Assembly (NCBI GenBank): GCA_035944135.1
Contig: DASZBM010000002.1
Coordinates: 682,001 to 746,000, forward strand
Reading direction: 5' to 3'
DNA from: Acidobacteriaceae bacterium
GTDB lineage: Bacteria; Acidobacteriota; Terriglobia; Terriglobales; Acidobacteriaceae
DNA length: 64,000 bases
In this document: positions 1-7,594 of the stretch, piece after piece
Layout of the letters: every line of letters starts with the position of its first letter
Numbering within the stretch: position 1 is the stretch's first letter
The notes under the pieces: model-generated
Told to the model about the DNA's origin: nothing
Database searches by the model: none
Seen by the model: the letters and a program-made list of their open reading frames with translations, nothing else
Translations under genes and position numbers: made by a program

Positions 1-212
1 TTGCCAATTTCACAGCCATATTTGATTGCGGTATCGCCGACCGCAAAGTCCTTGAGCGCAAGTTTGTGCCCCAGCGGAATTGCTTGTTCCGCGTGAGCCT
101 TCAACGTTGAGTTATCCGTAAGGTTTCTACCGACGCAATCGGTGCCTGGTTCAAGATCAACGACTGCGACGCCAACGTTGTCTGCGGCGTCATGGACGAG
201 AAAGTGAATCAT
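1..212 (-). CDS. SuyA/UxaA-type SAF-domain small subunit, partial
   Basis: This gene reads leftward from an ATG at 212-210 and leaves the window without a stop, so only about 70 residues are visible. A clear AGGAG ribosome-binding site precedes the ATG. The visible protein begins MIHFLVHD and contains VGVAVVDL, IPLGHKLAL and KYG, the signature of the SAF domain in the small subunit of (2R)-sulfolactate sulfo-lyase (SuyA) and in the N-terminus of altronate/galactarate dehydratases (UxaA/GarD). As a SuyA, it would work with a SuyB subunit to split sulfolactate into pyruvate and sulfite. It lies 26 nt after the aldehyde dehydrogenase gene in the same direction, which supports a role after aldehyde oxidation. 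The domain family is secure. The choice between sulfolactate lyase and another acid-sugar dehydratase is inference, because the large subunit is outside the window. Confidence 0.7.
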   Translation of the reverse strand, partial: MIHFLVHDAADNVGVAVVDLEPGTDCVGRNLTDNSTLKAHAEQAIPLGHKLALKDFAVGDTAIKYGCEIG

Positions 213-238
213 CAACAGCTCCTTCTAAAGTCAATCCA

Positions 239-1717
239 TCAGATTTGGTTGCCGATGGAAATGTGTTTTGTTTCGAGGAAGGCATCCAGCCCTTCAATTC
301 CAAGCTCGCGCCCCCATCCGCTTTGCTTCACGCCACCGAATGGAGCACTACTGACGGTGGGTGCACCATCGTTGATGCCAATCGTTCCCGCCTCGAGCCG
401 CTCGCTGAGACGCAACATCCGATTGAGGTCGGAAGTCATGGCATAGGCGCTCAGGCCGTAGGGAGAACTATTTGCACGCTCCAGCACCTCCTCTTCTGTT
501 TCGAAGGTGGAGATTGGCGCGACGGGAGCAAAGGTCTCCTCACACATGCAGGTGGCCGAGGCTGGAACATCATCCAGAACCGTCGGCTCGATAAAGAACC
601 CTGTCAGGTTCCCGATGCGTTTGCCGCCTGTGAGGAGGCGGGCACCCTTGCTCACCGCGTCTTGTACCTGCTGCAGAGCTGCGTCCACGGCAGACTGATT
701 GATAAGTGGGCCGACGTCGATTCCTGGTTCGAGGCCGGGTCCGGTGCGAAGCTTCGACACGGCCGCGCAGAATCGGTCGGTGAACTCCTTGTGGATCTTC
801 TTCTGGACGTAAATACGATTGGCTGCAATGCAGGACTGACCTGTATTGCGGAACTTTGCAATCACTGTCTCGCGCACAGCAACGTCGAGGTCACAGTCAT
901 CGAAGACCAGCACCGGAGCAAGCCCGCCAAGCTCGAGGCAGAGGGGCTTGATTGTCTCGGCTGCATTTCGAATCAGAAGGCGGCCAACTTGCGTAGATCC
1001 GGTGAAACTAACCTTTCGACAAACCGGGCTCGAGAGCAGGTTCTCCGAGATCATTGCCGCATTGCCGATAACTAACTGAAAGACGCCACGCGGTATACCT
1101 GCAGTCTCCATACATTCCGCAAGATGTACGCCAGACAGAGGCGTTTGGCGGGCAGGCTTCAGGATGACAGGGCAGCCTGCGGCCAAAGCTGGCGCCACTT
1201 TGCGAACGGAAAGAACGAGAGGGAAGTTCCACGGCGCAATCGCCCCTACGACTCCAATCGGCGTTTTCACGATCAGATGCCGCTTGCCCTTCACTTGGTT
1301 CGGAATGCTGCGTCCGTAGACGCGGCGCGCCTCCTCGGCGAACCAATAAAGGTGATCTGCAGACATCGCAACCTCACCCTCACTCTGTGCAAGAGGTTTT
1401 CCGTTCTCCAGAGTTATCGTCCGCGCGATTTCGGTTCGCCTGCGTATCAACTCATCCGCAACGCGGCGCAGGATATTTCCGCGCTCCAGAGCGGAGAGTT
1501 GTCTCCACTCGCGAAACGCCTTGTCTGCTGCTTCAAGTGCGGCCGTGACATGTTCCTGTTGGATCGAGCAGACTTTTGCGAATGGTTTAGCAGTGGAAGG
1601 ATCGACGACCTCCATCTGTTCCGGTGTATTAATCCACTTACCGGCGATATACGAGCCATACGGATGCTGCTTGTCCTGCGAAAGGTCCGTCTTTTCTCCA
1701 ATTACAGTCGTCGACAT
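239..1717 (-). CDS. NAD(P)-dependent aldehyde dehydrogenase (GabD-like; candidate sulfolactaldehyde dehydrogenase)
   Basis: A 492-residue full-length aldehyde dehydrogenase. PWNFP at 162-166, K187 in ILKPA, FTGST at 238-242, the general base E262 in LELGG and the catalytic C296 in GQSC are all present. Overall it resembles succinate-semialdehyde dehydrogenases. In bacteria that degrade sulfoquinovose, a GabD-like enzyme oxidises 3-sulfolactaldehyde to sulfolactate (known for Pseudomonas putida). The neighbours here (aldolase upstream, SuyA-like subunit downstream) fit that step. Its ATG directly abuts the TAG stop of the GntR regulator gene, so the two are co-transcribed. Family assignment is firm; the substrate is inferred from context only. 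Succinate semialdehyde or another short aldehyde remains possible. Confidence 0.9.
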   Translation of the reverse strand: MSTTVIGEKTDLSQDKQHPYGSYIAGKWINTPEQMEVVDPSTAKPFAKVCSIQQEHVTAALEAADKAFREWRQLSALERGNILRRVADELIRRRTEIARTITLENGKPLAQSEGEVAMSADHLYWFAEEARRVYGRSIPNQVKGKRHLIVKTPIGVVGAIAPWNFPLVLSVRKVAPALAAGCPVILKPARQTPLSGVHLAECMETAGIPRGVFQLVIGNAAMISENLLSSPVCRKVSFTGSTQVGRLLIRNAAETIKPLCLELGGLAPVLVFDDCDLDVAVRETVIAKFRNTGQSCIAANRIYVQKKIHKEFTDRFCAAVSKLRTGPGLEPGIDVGPLINQSAVDAALQQVQDAVSKGARLLTGGKRIGNLTGFFIEPTVLDDVPASATCMCEETFAPVAPISTFETEEEVLERANSSPYGLSAYAMTSDLNRMLRLSERLEAGTIGINDGAPTVSSAPFGGVKQSGWGRELGIEGLDAFLETKHISIGNQI

Positions 1718-2383
1718 CTATTTCACCCACTGCGGTATAAATTTTCCTTGCCGTGCGAGCGTTTCGATCATCTCTCGCGCACCAACAACATGATTGCGTG
1801 CCTGACGCTCAGCCTCTTCTGCAAAGTTGTGCTCAATGGCTTCGACAATCCGATGGTGCTCGGCATGAATCACCGCCGGCTCGCGATATGCTCGGACTGT
1901 CATGCCGAGCGCGCGATATGTCTGCGAGAGTCGCATGAGTGTGTTGTTTCGTGCCAGCTCCACGATGCGCAGGTGAAATTGGCGATCGACTGACGCTGTC
2001 TCCGCGTCATCCTCCTGAGCCATCTTGTAAATTTGGTCAGCCATAGACCGAAGAGCTGCGATGTCGGCGCGCCCCGCGTTATTGCAGGCAAGCCGAGCTG
2101 CGAGGCCTTCAAGAACTTCGCGGAGCTGGTATGCCTCGCAGATGCGGCCCACATCCAGTTTGTCGACGAAAACACCCAGACGGTCGATGGATTCAACAAG
2201 GCCCAGCCACTGCAATTCCAACAAGGACTCTCGCACCGTGCCCTGAGCAACACCCAACTCCCGGGCTAAACTCTGCTGACTCAGTCGCTCTCCTGGCTTG
2301 CTTTCGCCGGAGAGTATTCTTCGTTCGATCTCTTCACGGATCTCATGTCTTGCCACTCGAGTTTTTGTAGCGTTCCGGGGCAT
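1718..2383 (-). CDS. GntR family transcriptional regulator, FCD subfamily
   Basis: A 221-residue regulator. Residues 12-70 form a GntR winged helix with a recognition helix near VAQGTVRESL. Residues 80-215 form an all-helical FCD ligand domain with likely metal ligands D133, H137, H176/H177 and H198. FCD regulators usually sense small organic acids or sugar acids and commonly repress a neighbouring catabolic operon. It sits inside the leftward catabolic set, immediately before the aldehyde dehydrogenase gene. An imperfect AT-rich motif (C-A/G-A-A/T-A/T-GATTGT) appears upstream of this gene, between the kinase and transporter genes, and in the divergent aldolase/hydrolase gap. It may be this protein's operator, but that link is inference. 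Confidence 0.9.
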   Translation of the reverse strand: MPRNATKTRVARHEIREEIERRILSGESKPGERLSQQSLARELGVAQGTVRESLLELQWLGLVESIDRLGVFVDKLDVGRICEAYQLREVLEGLAARLACNNAGRADIAALRSMADQIYKMAQEDDAETASVDRQFHLRIVELARNNTLMRLSQTYRALGMTVRAYREPAVIHAEHHRIVEAIEHNFAEEAERQARNHVVGAREMIETLARQGKFIPQWVK

Positions 2384-2427
2384 CAGCTTTTCCTTCAGCC
2401 GAACTCAATCGGCACAATCTCTAGCGG

Positions 2428-2438
2428 CAATAGATTGT
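2428..2438. promoter_or_regulatory. candidate operator half-site, cluster copy 1
   Basis: CAATAGATTGT lies 45-55 nt upstream of the GntR gene, in the 102-nt gap after the isomerase gene. It matches the copy at 7537-7547 at 9 of 11 positions and resembles the copy at 5099-5109. Recurrence in the gaps of one cluster suggests a shared operator, but the short length means chance cannot be excluded. Confidence 0.35.
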
Positions 2439-2485
2439 AAACTGTCAAACGTTCATACCCGGCCCGAAGTTTTTCCCATTCCTAA

Positions 2486-3859
2486 TCACTCCTGCCAATC
2501 CACGCGCAGCGCCCTCGCCAGCTTCCGGAAGCTCTCTGCGTGGCGCCCGAAGTGCAGCGTCACATGGTGGGGCAGTCCGGCATGAATCAGCCGGTCGAAG
2601 CGTTCAGGAACCTGTCCTCCATCCACCTCAACCAGCAGGCTATTGCCTGTGACTTTTCGGCGCGGCGGGAGAGAGCGGCCCTCGAATGCGGTCCAGTGAT
2701 ATCGCCCGTCGCACCGCCATATCCGCGAGACGGTGACATCGCCGGCGATCTGTAATGCGCCATCAACGACGAAAGGTCGCGCCCCGTTGAAGTGGCCGCC
2801 CAGCGTCGGCTCCTCGTCGCATCCCGTGGCGTTGCACATATCCAGCGGAGCCATGCCGGGATGCCAGAAGAAGATCGTATTTGCGTCGTGCTCCAGCCAG
2901 TCGGAAAGGAAACCTGGCCCGATACCCAGGAATCGGCCTATGAGAGCTCCGATTGCGCCGTCCACATCGCCTTCGATCGATACCGCGTTGCCTTCCGATC
3001 CAAGCCTGGAGACCGCAAAGTACGGCCACTGCCCGAGCACATTTGGCAACTCCGGCCAGCACTGCAGCGCCAGTGCGTCCAGATTCGTCTCTTGCATGAG
3101 GCTCTGAATCGAAAGATAAAAACGCGAATTGACCGAGAGCAGCTCGTCCGCAGGCCCAGAGCCGCCGCCAGTCTCACGCAGGCCAAGTGAATGAACCCGC
3201 TCAAGGTCGGCCGTGACCTGATCCGACGAAATCCCCTGTACGCGTTCAATGAACTGCGGAAGGCTCAGCGGATGAAGCTGCAATCCGAAGGTCTTACGAA
3301 TGAGAAACGGGTCGGCAGCCAGATCCAGGAACCCAGGTGCATGCGTGCCGACAACGCCAAGTTTCGCGGAACCTAACCGCTGAACTGTGTCGGCGAGTGC
3401 AATAGCATTGCGCAATTCCGCTTGAACGTCTTCCGGCGCTCCATACACGAACTCAAACGGGCGGTCTGCCTGGCGCAAGATCGACGCCCAGAGATGCTGA
3501 CCGACCAGCGAGCACGAGCTCACTTTTCCGTCGCCGGGTCGTTCGGGCGTCGCCCACAATATGACCGGACCGCGCCAGCGTTGGCTGACCGTGAGCGCAT
3601 ACTGGCCATCCGCGAGGGAAGGCTGAATCACGATAAGTGCACGGCAACGTCCCTCAACGATTTTGTCGAGCGTCCCATTCACGCTTTCATCATCGAGGAC
3701 GATCGTGTCGACCCCAATCGCGCTCGTACCGAGTTGCGCAAGAGCTTTGCGGCAGCGGTCGCGCATCTCCGCATTCCAGTCCTGGTCAAAGCCCGGGCGC
3801 TTGCGGCCGAAGATCAGAACTCCGACCGGAGCATTCAAGGTTGCTTGCTGCGTCTCCAT
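2486..3859 (-). CDS. L-fucose/L-arabinose isomerase-like protein
   Basis: About 457 residues from an ATG at 3859 preceded by TAGGAG; an in-frame start at 3883 would overlap the kinase gene and lacks this site. The protein has the two-part build of the L-fucose isomerase superfamily. The N-terminal half is Rossmann-like (VGVLIFGRKRPGFD, LIVIQPS). The C-terminal half carries GDVDGAI near the middle and ends with HHVTLHFG, typical of the metal-binding C-terminal domain. Members interconvert aldoses and ketoses or have unknown substrates. It starts 2 nt after the kinase stop, so the two are translationally linked. This fits an aldose-to-ketose step before phosphorylation, possibly sulfoquinovose to sulfofructose. 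That substrate is inferred; E. coli uses an unrelated isomerase (YihS) for this step. Confidence 0.7.
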   Translation of the reverse strand: METQQATLNAPVGVLIFGRKRPGFDQDWNAEMRDRCRKALAQLGTSAIGVDTIVLDDESVNGTLDKIVEGRCRALIVIQPSLADGQYALTVSQRWRGPVILWATPERPGDGKVSSCSLVGQHLWASILRQADRPFEFVYGAPEDVQAELRNAIALADTVQRLGSAKLGVVGTHAPGFLDLAADPFLIRKTFGLQLHPLSLPQFIERVQGISSDQVTADLERVHSLGLRETGGGSGPADELLSVNSRFYLSIQSLMQETNLDALALQCWPELPNVLGQWPYFAVSRLGSEGNAVSIEGDVDGAIGALIGRFLGIGPGFLSDWLEHDANTIFFWHPGMAPLDMCNATGCDEEPTLGGHFNGARPFVVDGALQIAGDVTVSRIWRCDGRYHWTAFEGRSLPPRRKVTGNSLLVEVDGGQVPERFDRLIHAGLPHHVTLHFGRHAESFRKLARALRVDWQE

Positions 3860-3861
3860 CG

Positions 3862-5058
3862 TTACTTTGCTCCTATCTCGCAAACAGCTCTGCCGAGTTC
3901 AGTGATGTGCTGCTCAAGTGGCCCAACCAGCGGACGCACGTAGTCAATAAATCCTTTGCTAACCGGAATCGGGCCGCTCTGCAACCACTTGTCCGGAATC
4001 GTGCGTTCGTGGCCGGCAGCCTGCGCCAAGGGAACGATTCGAGTGGCGTGTTCCGACCCGAGAGGCTCAAGCGCGATCATTACGTCTCTCTGTCCCGATA
4101 CCAACGCTTGCACGCCTGCCCGTCCTACCTGCTGCGCATCTTCAACATCACGCGCTGAAGTACAGGCCACGGATGCTCGTCCCAGTAGACCTGGCTTTTC
4201 ACTGCGACACCGAATGCCGAGACGTTGGCTGACAATCGTTGCGAGATGTTGCGCGACGCCGCCCGTCATCGGCCGCTTAAGGGGGTCGCTCTGGGAGGAA
4301 TCACTGCTCTCATACACGAGCGTTCCATCCGCATGCCTGATTCCCTCCGCCACCACGACAACGGCCCAACCAATCCGCTTAACAATGCGGCTCAAATCGG
4401 AAAGAAAGGCTTCAGTTTCGAACGGCACTTCGGGAACATAAATGAGGTGCGGGGCGCTGTCGTCATTCGTCCGTGCGAGTACCGTCGCGGCCGCAATCCA
4501 TCCGACCGAACGCCCCATCGTCTCCAGAATCGTGACCGGCTGGGGAAGGGAACGCAGGTCTGCAGCAAGCTCCTGTGCAGCCGTTGCGATATAACGTGCT
4601 GCACTCGCATACCCGGGGCAACGATCCGTTGCGGCAATGTCATTGTCGATCGTCTTCGGAACGCCGAGAACTCGAATATCAAGCCCCTGCGAGGTGCAGT
4701 GTTTGCTGATGATCTCGGCGCCACGCATCGTTCCATTGCCGCCGAGAAATAACAGGAGATCGATCTTCAACCGGTCGAGAGTCTCGAGCGATTTTTTCAA
4801 CTCCGATTCGGTCGGACTATGACGTGACGAGCCCAATGCCGCGCCGGGCGTCCTGCGTAAAAGCTCGAGATCAGCGATAGACGCATCCGTAAGATCGACA
4901 ATCCTGTCATCGAACAGGCCCCCGATTCCATAACGCGAGCCAAAGATCGATCGGATCGAAGGCTGCCGTTGAGCTTCCGCAATGATCTCCGCAAGACTGG
5001 CGTTGAAGACAGCCGTCGGGCCGCCGCCTTGCACGATCATCAGGTTTGATTCAGGCAT
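3862..5058 (-). CDS. PfkA-superfamily sugar-phosphate/sugar kinase (diphosphate or ATP dependent)
   Basis: A 398-residue phosphofructokinase-fold protein: GGGPT at 11-15, GGNGT at 106-110, PKTIDND at 134-140 with the catalytic Asp, and a later MGRSVGW segment. In E. coli PfkA numbering the 103/104 pair is Asn-Gly and residue 124 is Lys. Gly104 is typical of ATP users and Lys124 of pyrophosphate users, so the donor cannot be read from motifs. It differs clearly from the second family member at 41496-42533, which has GGDDT. In this cluster it lies between an isomerase and a LacD-type aldolase, so its substrate is probably the ketose made by the isomerase. Family is firm. Substrate, including sulfofructose, is inferred from neighbours. 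Confidence 0.85.
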   Translation of the reverse strand: MPESNLMIVQGGGPTAVFNASLAEIIAEAQRQPSIRSIFGSRYGIGGLFDDRIVDLTDASIADLELLRRTPGAALGSSRHSPTESELKKSLETLDRLKIDLLLFLGGNGTMRGAEIISKHCTSQGLDIRVLGVPKTIDNDIAATDRCPGYASAARYIATAAQELAADLRSLPQPVTILETMGRSVGWIAAATVLARTNDDSAPHLIYVPEVPFETEAFLSDLSRIVKRIGWAVVVVAEGIRHADGTLVYESSDSSQSDPLKRPMTGGVAQHLATIVSQRLGIRCRSEKPGLLGRASVACTSARDVEDAQQVGRAGVQALVSGQRDVMIALEPLGSEHATRIVPLAQAAGHERTIPDKWLQSGPIPVSKGFIDYVRPLVGPLEQHITELGRAVCEIGAK

Positions 5059-5092
5059 CGTTGAGTTCTTTGGTTGGGTCCCACGATATTAT

Positions 5093-5109
5093 CGATTGCG
5101 ATTGATTGT
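5093..5109. promoter_or_regulatory. candidate operator, cluster copy 2
   Basis: CGATTGCGATTGATTGT lies in the 58-nt gap between the transporter stop and the kinase start. It matches the sequence at 7531-7547 at 14 of 17 positions, while the surrounding bases do not match. This suggests an internal regulated promoter for the kinase, isomerase, regulator and dehydrogenase genes. Function is inferred from recurrence. Confidence 0.45.
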
Positions 5110-5116
5110 CAATGCA

Positions 5117-6466
5117 TTACGAAGCAGAATATGCCAGGCTCGTGGTCCGGTACTTTCGGCCCAGGATAAAGAGCGCGAAGGTCCCGATCAGAGGCATGAT
5201 TGCGATCAGGACGAAAACAGGCCGGTAGGAGAAGCGATCGACCAGAATGCCTGTGAGAAGAGGGAACAGCAGTCCGCTGAGACCGCCAGCCACTCCGGTC
5301 AGCCCGGTGGCACGGCCGACCTTCGCATCCGGAAACAGGTCGGTGATCGCTCCATACATATTTGCTGACAGGAAGTTGTGCGCGCACACTGCAACGCCGA
5401 TCAGCGCAAGTGCCAAACCGCTGCCGCGGGCCAACGGCACAAGCATGCTCGCGAAACAGAAGGCGCTGCTTCCGTACATTAGCCAGCGCCTCGTGCTGGC
5501 GACCGGAACGCCACGGCGCAGCAGGACTCCGGCAGCCCATCCGCCAAAAATGTTTCCACCGTCTCCCATCAGAAACGGAATCCAACTCACGAAGCCGACC
5601 TGCATCAACGTCATGTGGCGGACGCTGTAGAGGTAACTCGGAATCCAGTACCAGTAGAACTGAATTACAGGCCCAACGAAGAACCTGCACATCATCACGG
5701 CCCAGGCGGACGAATCGCTCAGCAGCTCGCGAAGTGAAATCTTTTTTTGCCCCTGCCGAACCTCTCTCGGTGGCACGACTTCACGCTGATAGACGAACCA
5801 CCAGGCGATCACCCAGATGATTCCGAGCGCTGACGGCACCAGAAACGCTGCGCGAAATCCGAAGCGGTGCAGAAGATACACGATCAGCGGAGGCGCGATC
5901 GTCGCTCCAACCATGCTGCCGCTGTTGAAGATGCCAATAGCCAGTGTTCGTTCCGATGGCGCAAAGAGTCTCGTCGCGGTCTTCACGCCACCTGAGAAGT
6001 TCCCGCACTCACCCGTTCCCATCCAATAACGGATCAATCCAAACTGAGTGCCAGACTTCGCAAACACCTGGGCGGCCGTTGCGGAAGACCACCACGCCAC
6101 CGCCAGGGAGATTCCCAGCCGCGTTCCCCAACGATCCATCAGGTAGCCCATTGGGAACTCGCCGGACATCATGCCGAACTGCAGCGCCGCGACGATGCGC
6201 CCATACTCCACGTTTGTCAGGTGGAAGATGGAACGAATAACCGGCGCCAGCACAGACAGCGTCTGACGATCGATGAAGTTGATTACCGTGATGGAAAACA
6301 GCAGCCCGAGGATGAGCCAGCGCCGCCGGTAGACCGCATCTTCCACACCCGAGCCGGCTGTTTCTCTCTGCCGTTCCGCTATCTCCGGCACGCGTACCCC
6401 ACTCTCACCCATCGACATTTTACGGAGCTCGGAACCTAACCGCGCATCGCTCGTGCTTCGGTCCAT
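5117..6466 (-). CDS. MFS transporter, hexuronate/organic-anion symporter type
   Basis: A 449-residue major facilitator protein with about 12 hydrophobic segments beginning near residue 50. The segment INFIDRQTLSVLAPVI in helix 1 and the first cytoplasmic loop GYLMDRWGTRLG resemble the anion:cation symporter family (ExuT/GudP-like), which imports acidic sugars with protons. That specificity would suit an anionic sugar such as sulfoquinovose. The longest frame starts at 6466 and overlaps the aldolase gene by 31 nt. ATGs at 6418 and 6412 would remove the overlap and lose only a charged leader; no start has a strong ribosome-binding site. Family is firm, substrate inferred from the surrounding catabolic genes. 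Confidence 0.85.
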   Translation of the reverse strand: MDRSTSDARLGSELRKMSMGESGVRVPEIAERQRETAGSGVEDAVYRRRWLILGLLFSITVINFIDRQTLSVLAPVIRSIFHLTNVEYGRIVAALQFGMMSGEFPMGYLMDRWGTRLGISLAVAWWSSATAAQVFAKSGTQFGLIRYWMGTGECGNFSGGVKTATRLFAPSERTLAIGIFNSGSMVGATIAPPLIVYLLHRFGFRAAFLVPSALGIIWVIAWWFVYQREVVPPREVRQGQKKISLRELLSDSSAWAVMMCRFFVGPVIQFYWYWIPSYLYSVRHMTLMQVGFVSWIPFLMGDGGNIFGGWAAGVLLRRGVPVASTRRWLMYGSSAFCFASMLVPLARGSGLALALIGVAVCAHNFLSANMYGAITDLFPDAKVGRATGLTGVAGGLSGLLFPLLTGILVDRFSYRPVFVLIAIMPLIGTFALFILGRKYRTTSLAYSAS

Positions 6467-7437
6467 GGCTTCGCCAGCCGCAGTGCACGATTGATATTCT
6501 CAATATTCTGCGCGCCCTGCGTGTCCATCCATCTCTCCAGTGCCTCCGGTCCCTCTTTCACGTACACGGGAACGCCATCCTGCCATGTTGCACGACCGGC
6601 CAGCACACCGTGGAACTCCACACCCGCATCTGCAGCCAGTTCCAGTGTCTCGATGAACACGGGGCTGCTCACCCCTGCAGAGAGATACACGATTGGCAGA
6701 TCTGTCTTGTCCGCGGCTTCCCGGATCAGTCTCTTCGCCTCGTCACGCGTATACGCTGCATCGCCCTTGAACGCCTTTGTTCCCTCGACGTACGCCATCT
6801 GAACGGGAACGTCGACCTTCAGCACGTCCGCGCCATAGCGTTCCTTCGCAAACTCTTCCATCGAAGCGAGAATGATCTCCGGCTTCCGGCGTGCGAACTC
6901 GGGTCCTTTTTCATCCTCGCCATGCACGCTGTAGGTGAGGAACTCGAGAAAGAACGGTATATCGGCTCCGCGACACTCGGCTCCCACACGTTCCACCCAG
7001 GCGTGTTTCTGTTCGTTTACCCACTCCTTTTCGAAGGGCGTGTAATACACAAGAATCTTTACTGCATCCGCACCGGCTTCCTTCAGGCGCAGCGCCGACC
7101 AGCCATCAGACAAGGACGGCAGCCGCTCCGGTTTATCCGGGCTGTAGCCGGCGTGCTCATAGGCCAGGAGCAATCCCTTCCCATTGATGTTGTGCGTAGC
7201 TTTTAAGCCGTACTGGACATCCAGCAGAATCGACGACGCATGCTTAGTGAGCGAACGCGCTACGATCTCCTTAAACTCGGACATCATGTCGTTCGTCGGC
7301 TCTTTGCCTCCGAGCTCCCGGACCAGCATCTGCTTCAACAGTCCTCTCTGATCCATGGCAGCCGCAGCGATAACTCCGCGATGATCGGCAACCGCTTTGA
7401 GTCCTGCGGCTTTTCCCGGTGTAAGCTTCTTGCGCAT
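6436..7437 (-). CDS. class I aldolase, LacD/YihT type (tagatose-bisphosphate or sulfofructose-phosphate aldolase-like)
   Basis: About 333 residues, close to LacD length and longer than E. coli YihT. It is a TIM-barrel class I aldolase. From the TTG at 7443, DAVKI lies at 126-130, LKVDVPV at 208-214 with K209 as the likely Schiff-base lysine, LSAG at 254-257 and GRATW at 283-287. LacD cleaves tagatose 1,6-bisphosphate; the related YihT cleaves 6-deoxy-6-sulfofructose 1-phosphate to DHAP and sulfolactaldehyde. AGGAG precedes both an ATG at 7437 and a TTG at 7443; I prefer the ATG. As first gene of the leftward set, it would receive the kinase product, and its aldehyde product could feed the dehydrogenase at 239-1717. 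Family is firm; the substrate needs assay. Confidence 0.85.
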   Translation of the reverse strand: MRKKLTPGKAAGLKAVADHRGVIAAAAMDQRGLLKQMLVRELGGKEPTNDMMSEFKEIVARSLTKHASSILLDVQYGLKATHNINGKGLLLAYEHAGYSPDKPERLPSLSDGWSALRLKEAGADAVKILVYYTPFEKEWVNEQKHAWVERVGAECRGADIPFFLEFLTYSVHGEDEKGPEFARRKPEIILASMEEFAKERYGADVLKVDVPVQMAYVEGTKAFKGDAAYTRDEAKRLIREAADKTDLPIVYLSAGVSSPVFIETLELAADAGVEFHGVLAGRATWQDGVPVYVKEGPEALERWMDTQGAQNIENINRALRLAKPWTEARAMRG

Positions 7438-7521
7438 CGTCAATCTGTCTCCTGATAATTTGTAAGCGGTGGGCGCGAGGAAATGAGTGGGCGAGGCCCA
7501 CTATATTGAACGCCACAGACA

Positions 7522-7552
7522 ATAGTCAATCGATTACAAATGATTGTACTAT
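7522..7552. promoter_or_regulatory. candidate operator in the divergent aldolase/hydrolase promoter region, copy 3
   Basis: The 151-nt gap between the leftward aldolase operon and the rightward hydrolase holds ATAGT-CAATC, ten bases, then GATTG-T-ACTAT: an inverted repeat with one extra base on the right arm. Inside it, 7531-7547 matches the copy at 5093-5109 at 14 of 17 positions. A regulator bound here could control both directions at once. The GntR/FCD protein of the cluster is the obvious candidate, by inference. Confidence 0.5.
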
Positions 7553-7594
7553 CGATGCGATGCAGCGACTTCGCAGCGATCGAAAGGTTGTGCC

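Noticed and set aside
245-1075. Long plus-strand frame across the aldehyde dehydrogenase
   Set aside because: It is a shadow of a minus-strand gene with all catalytic motifs; the translated product has no family features and no ribosome-binding site.
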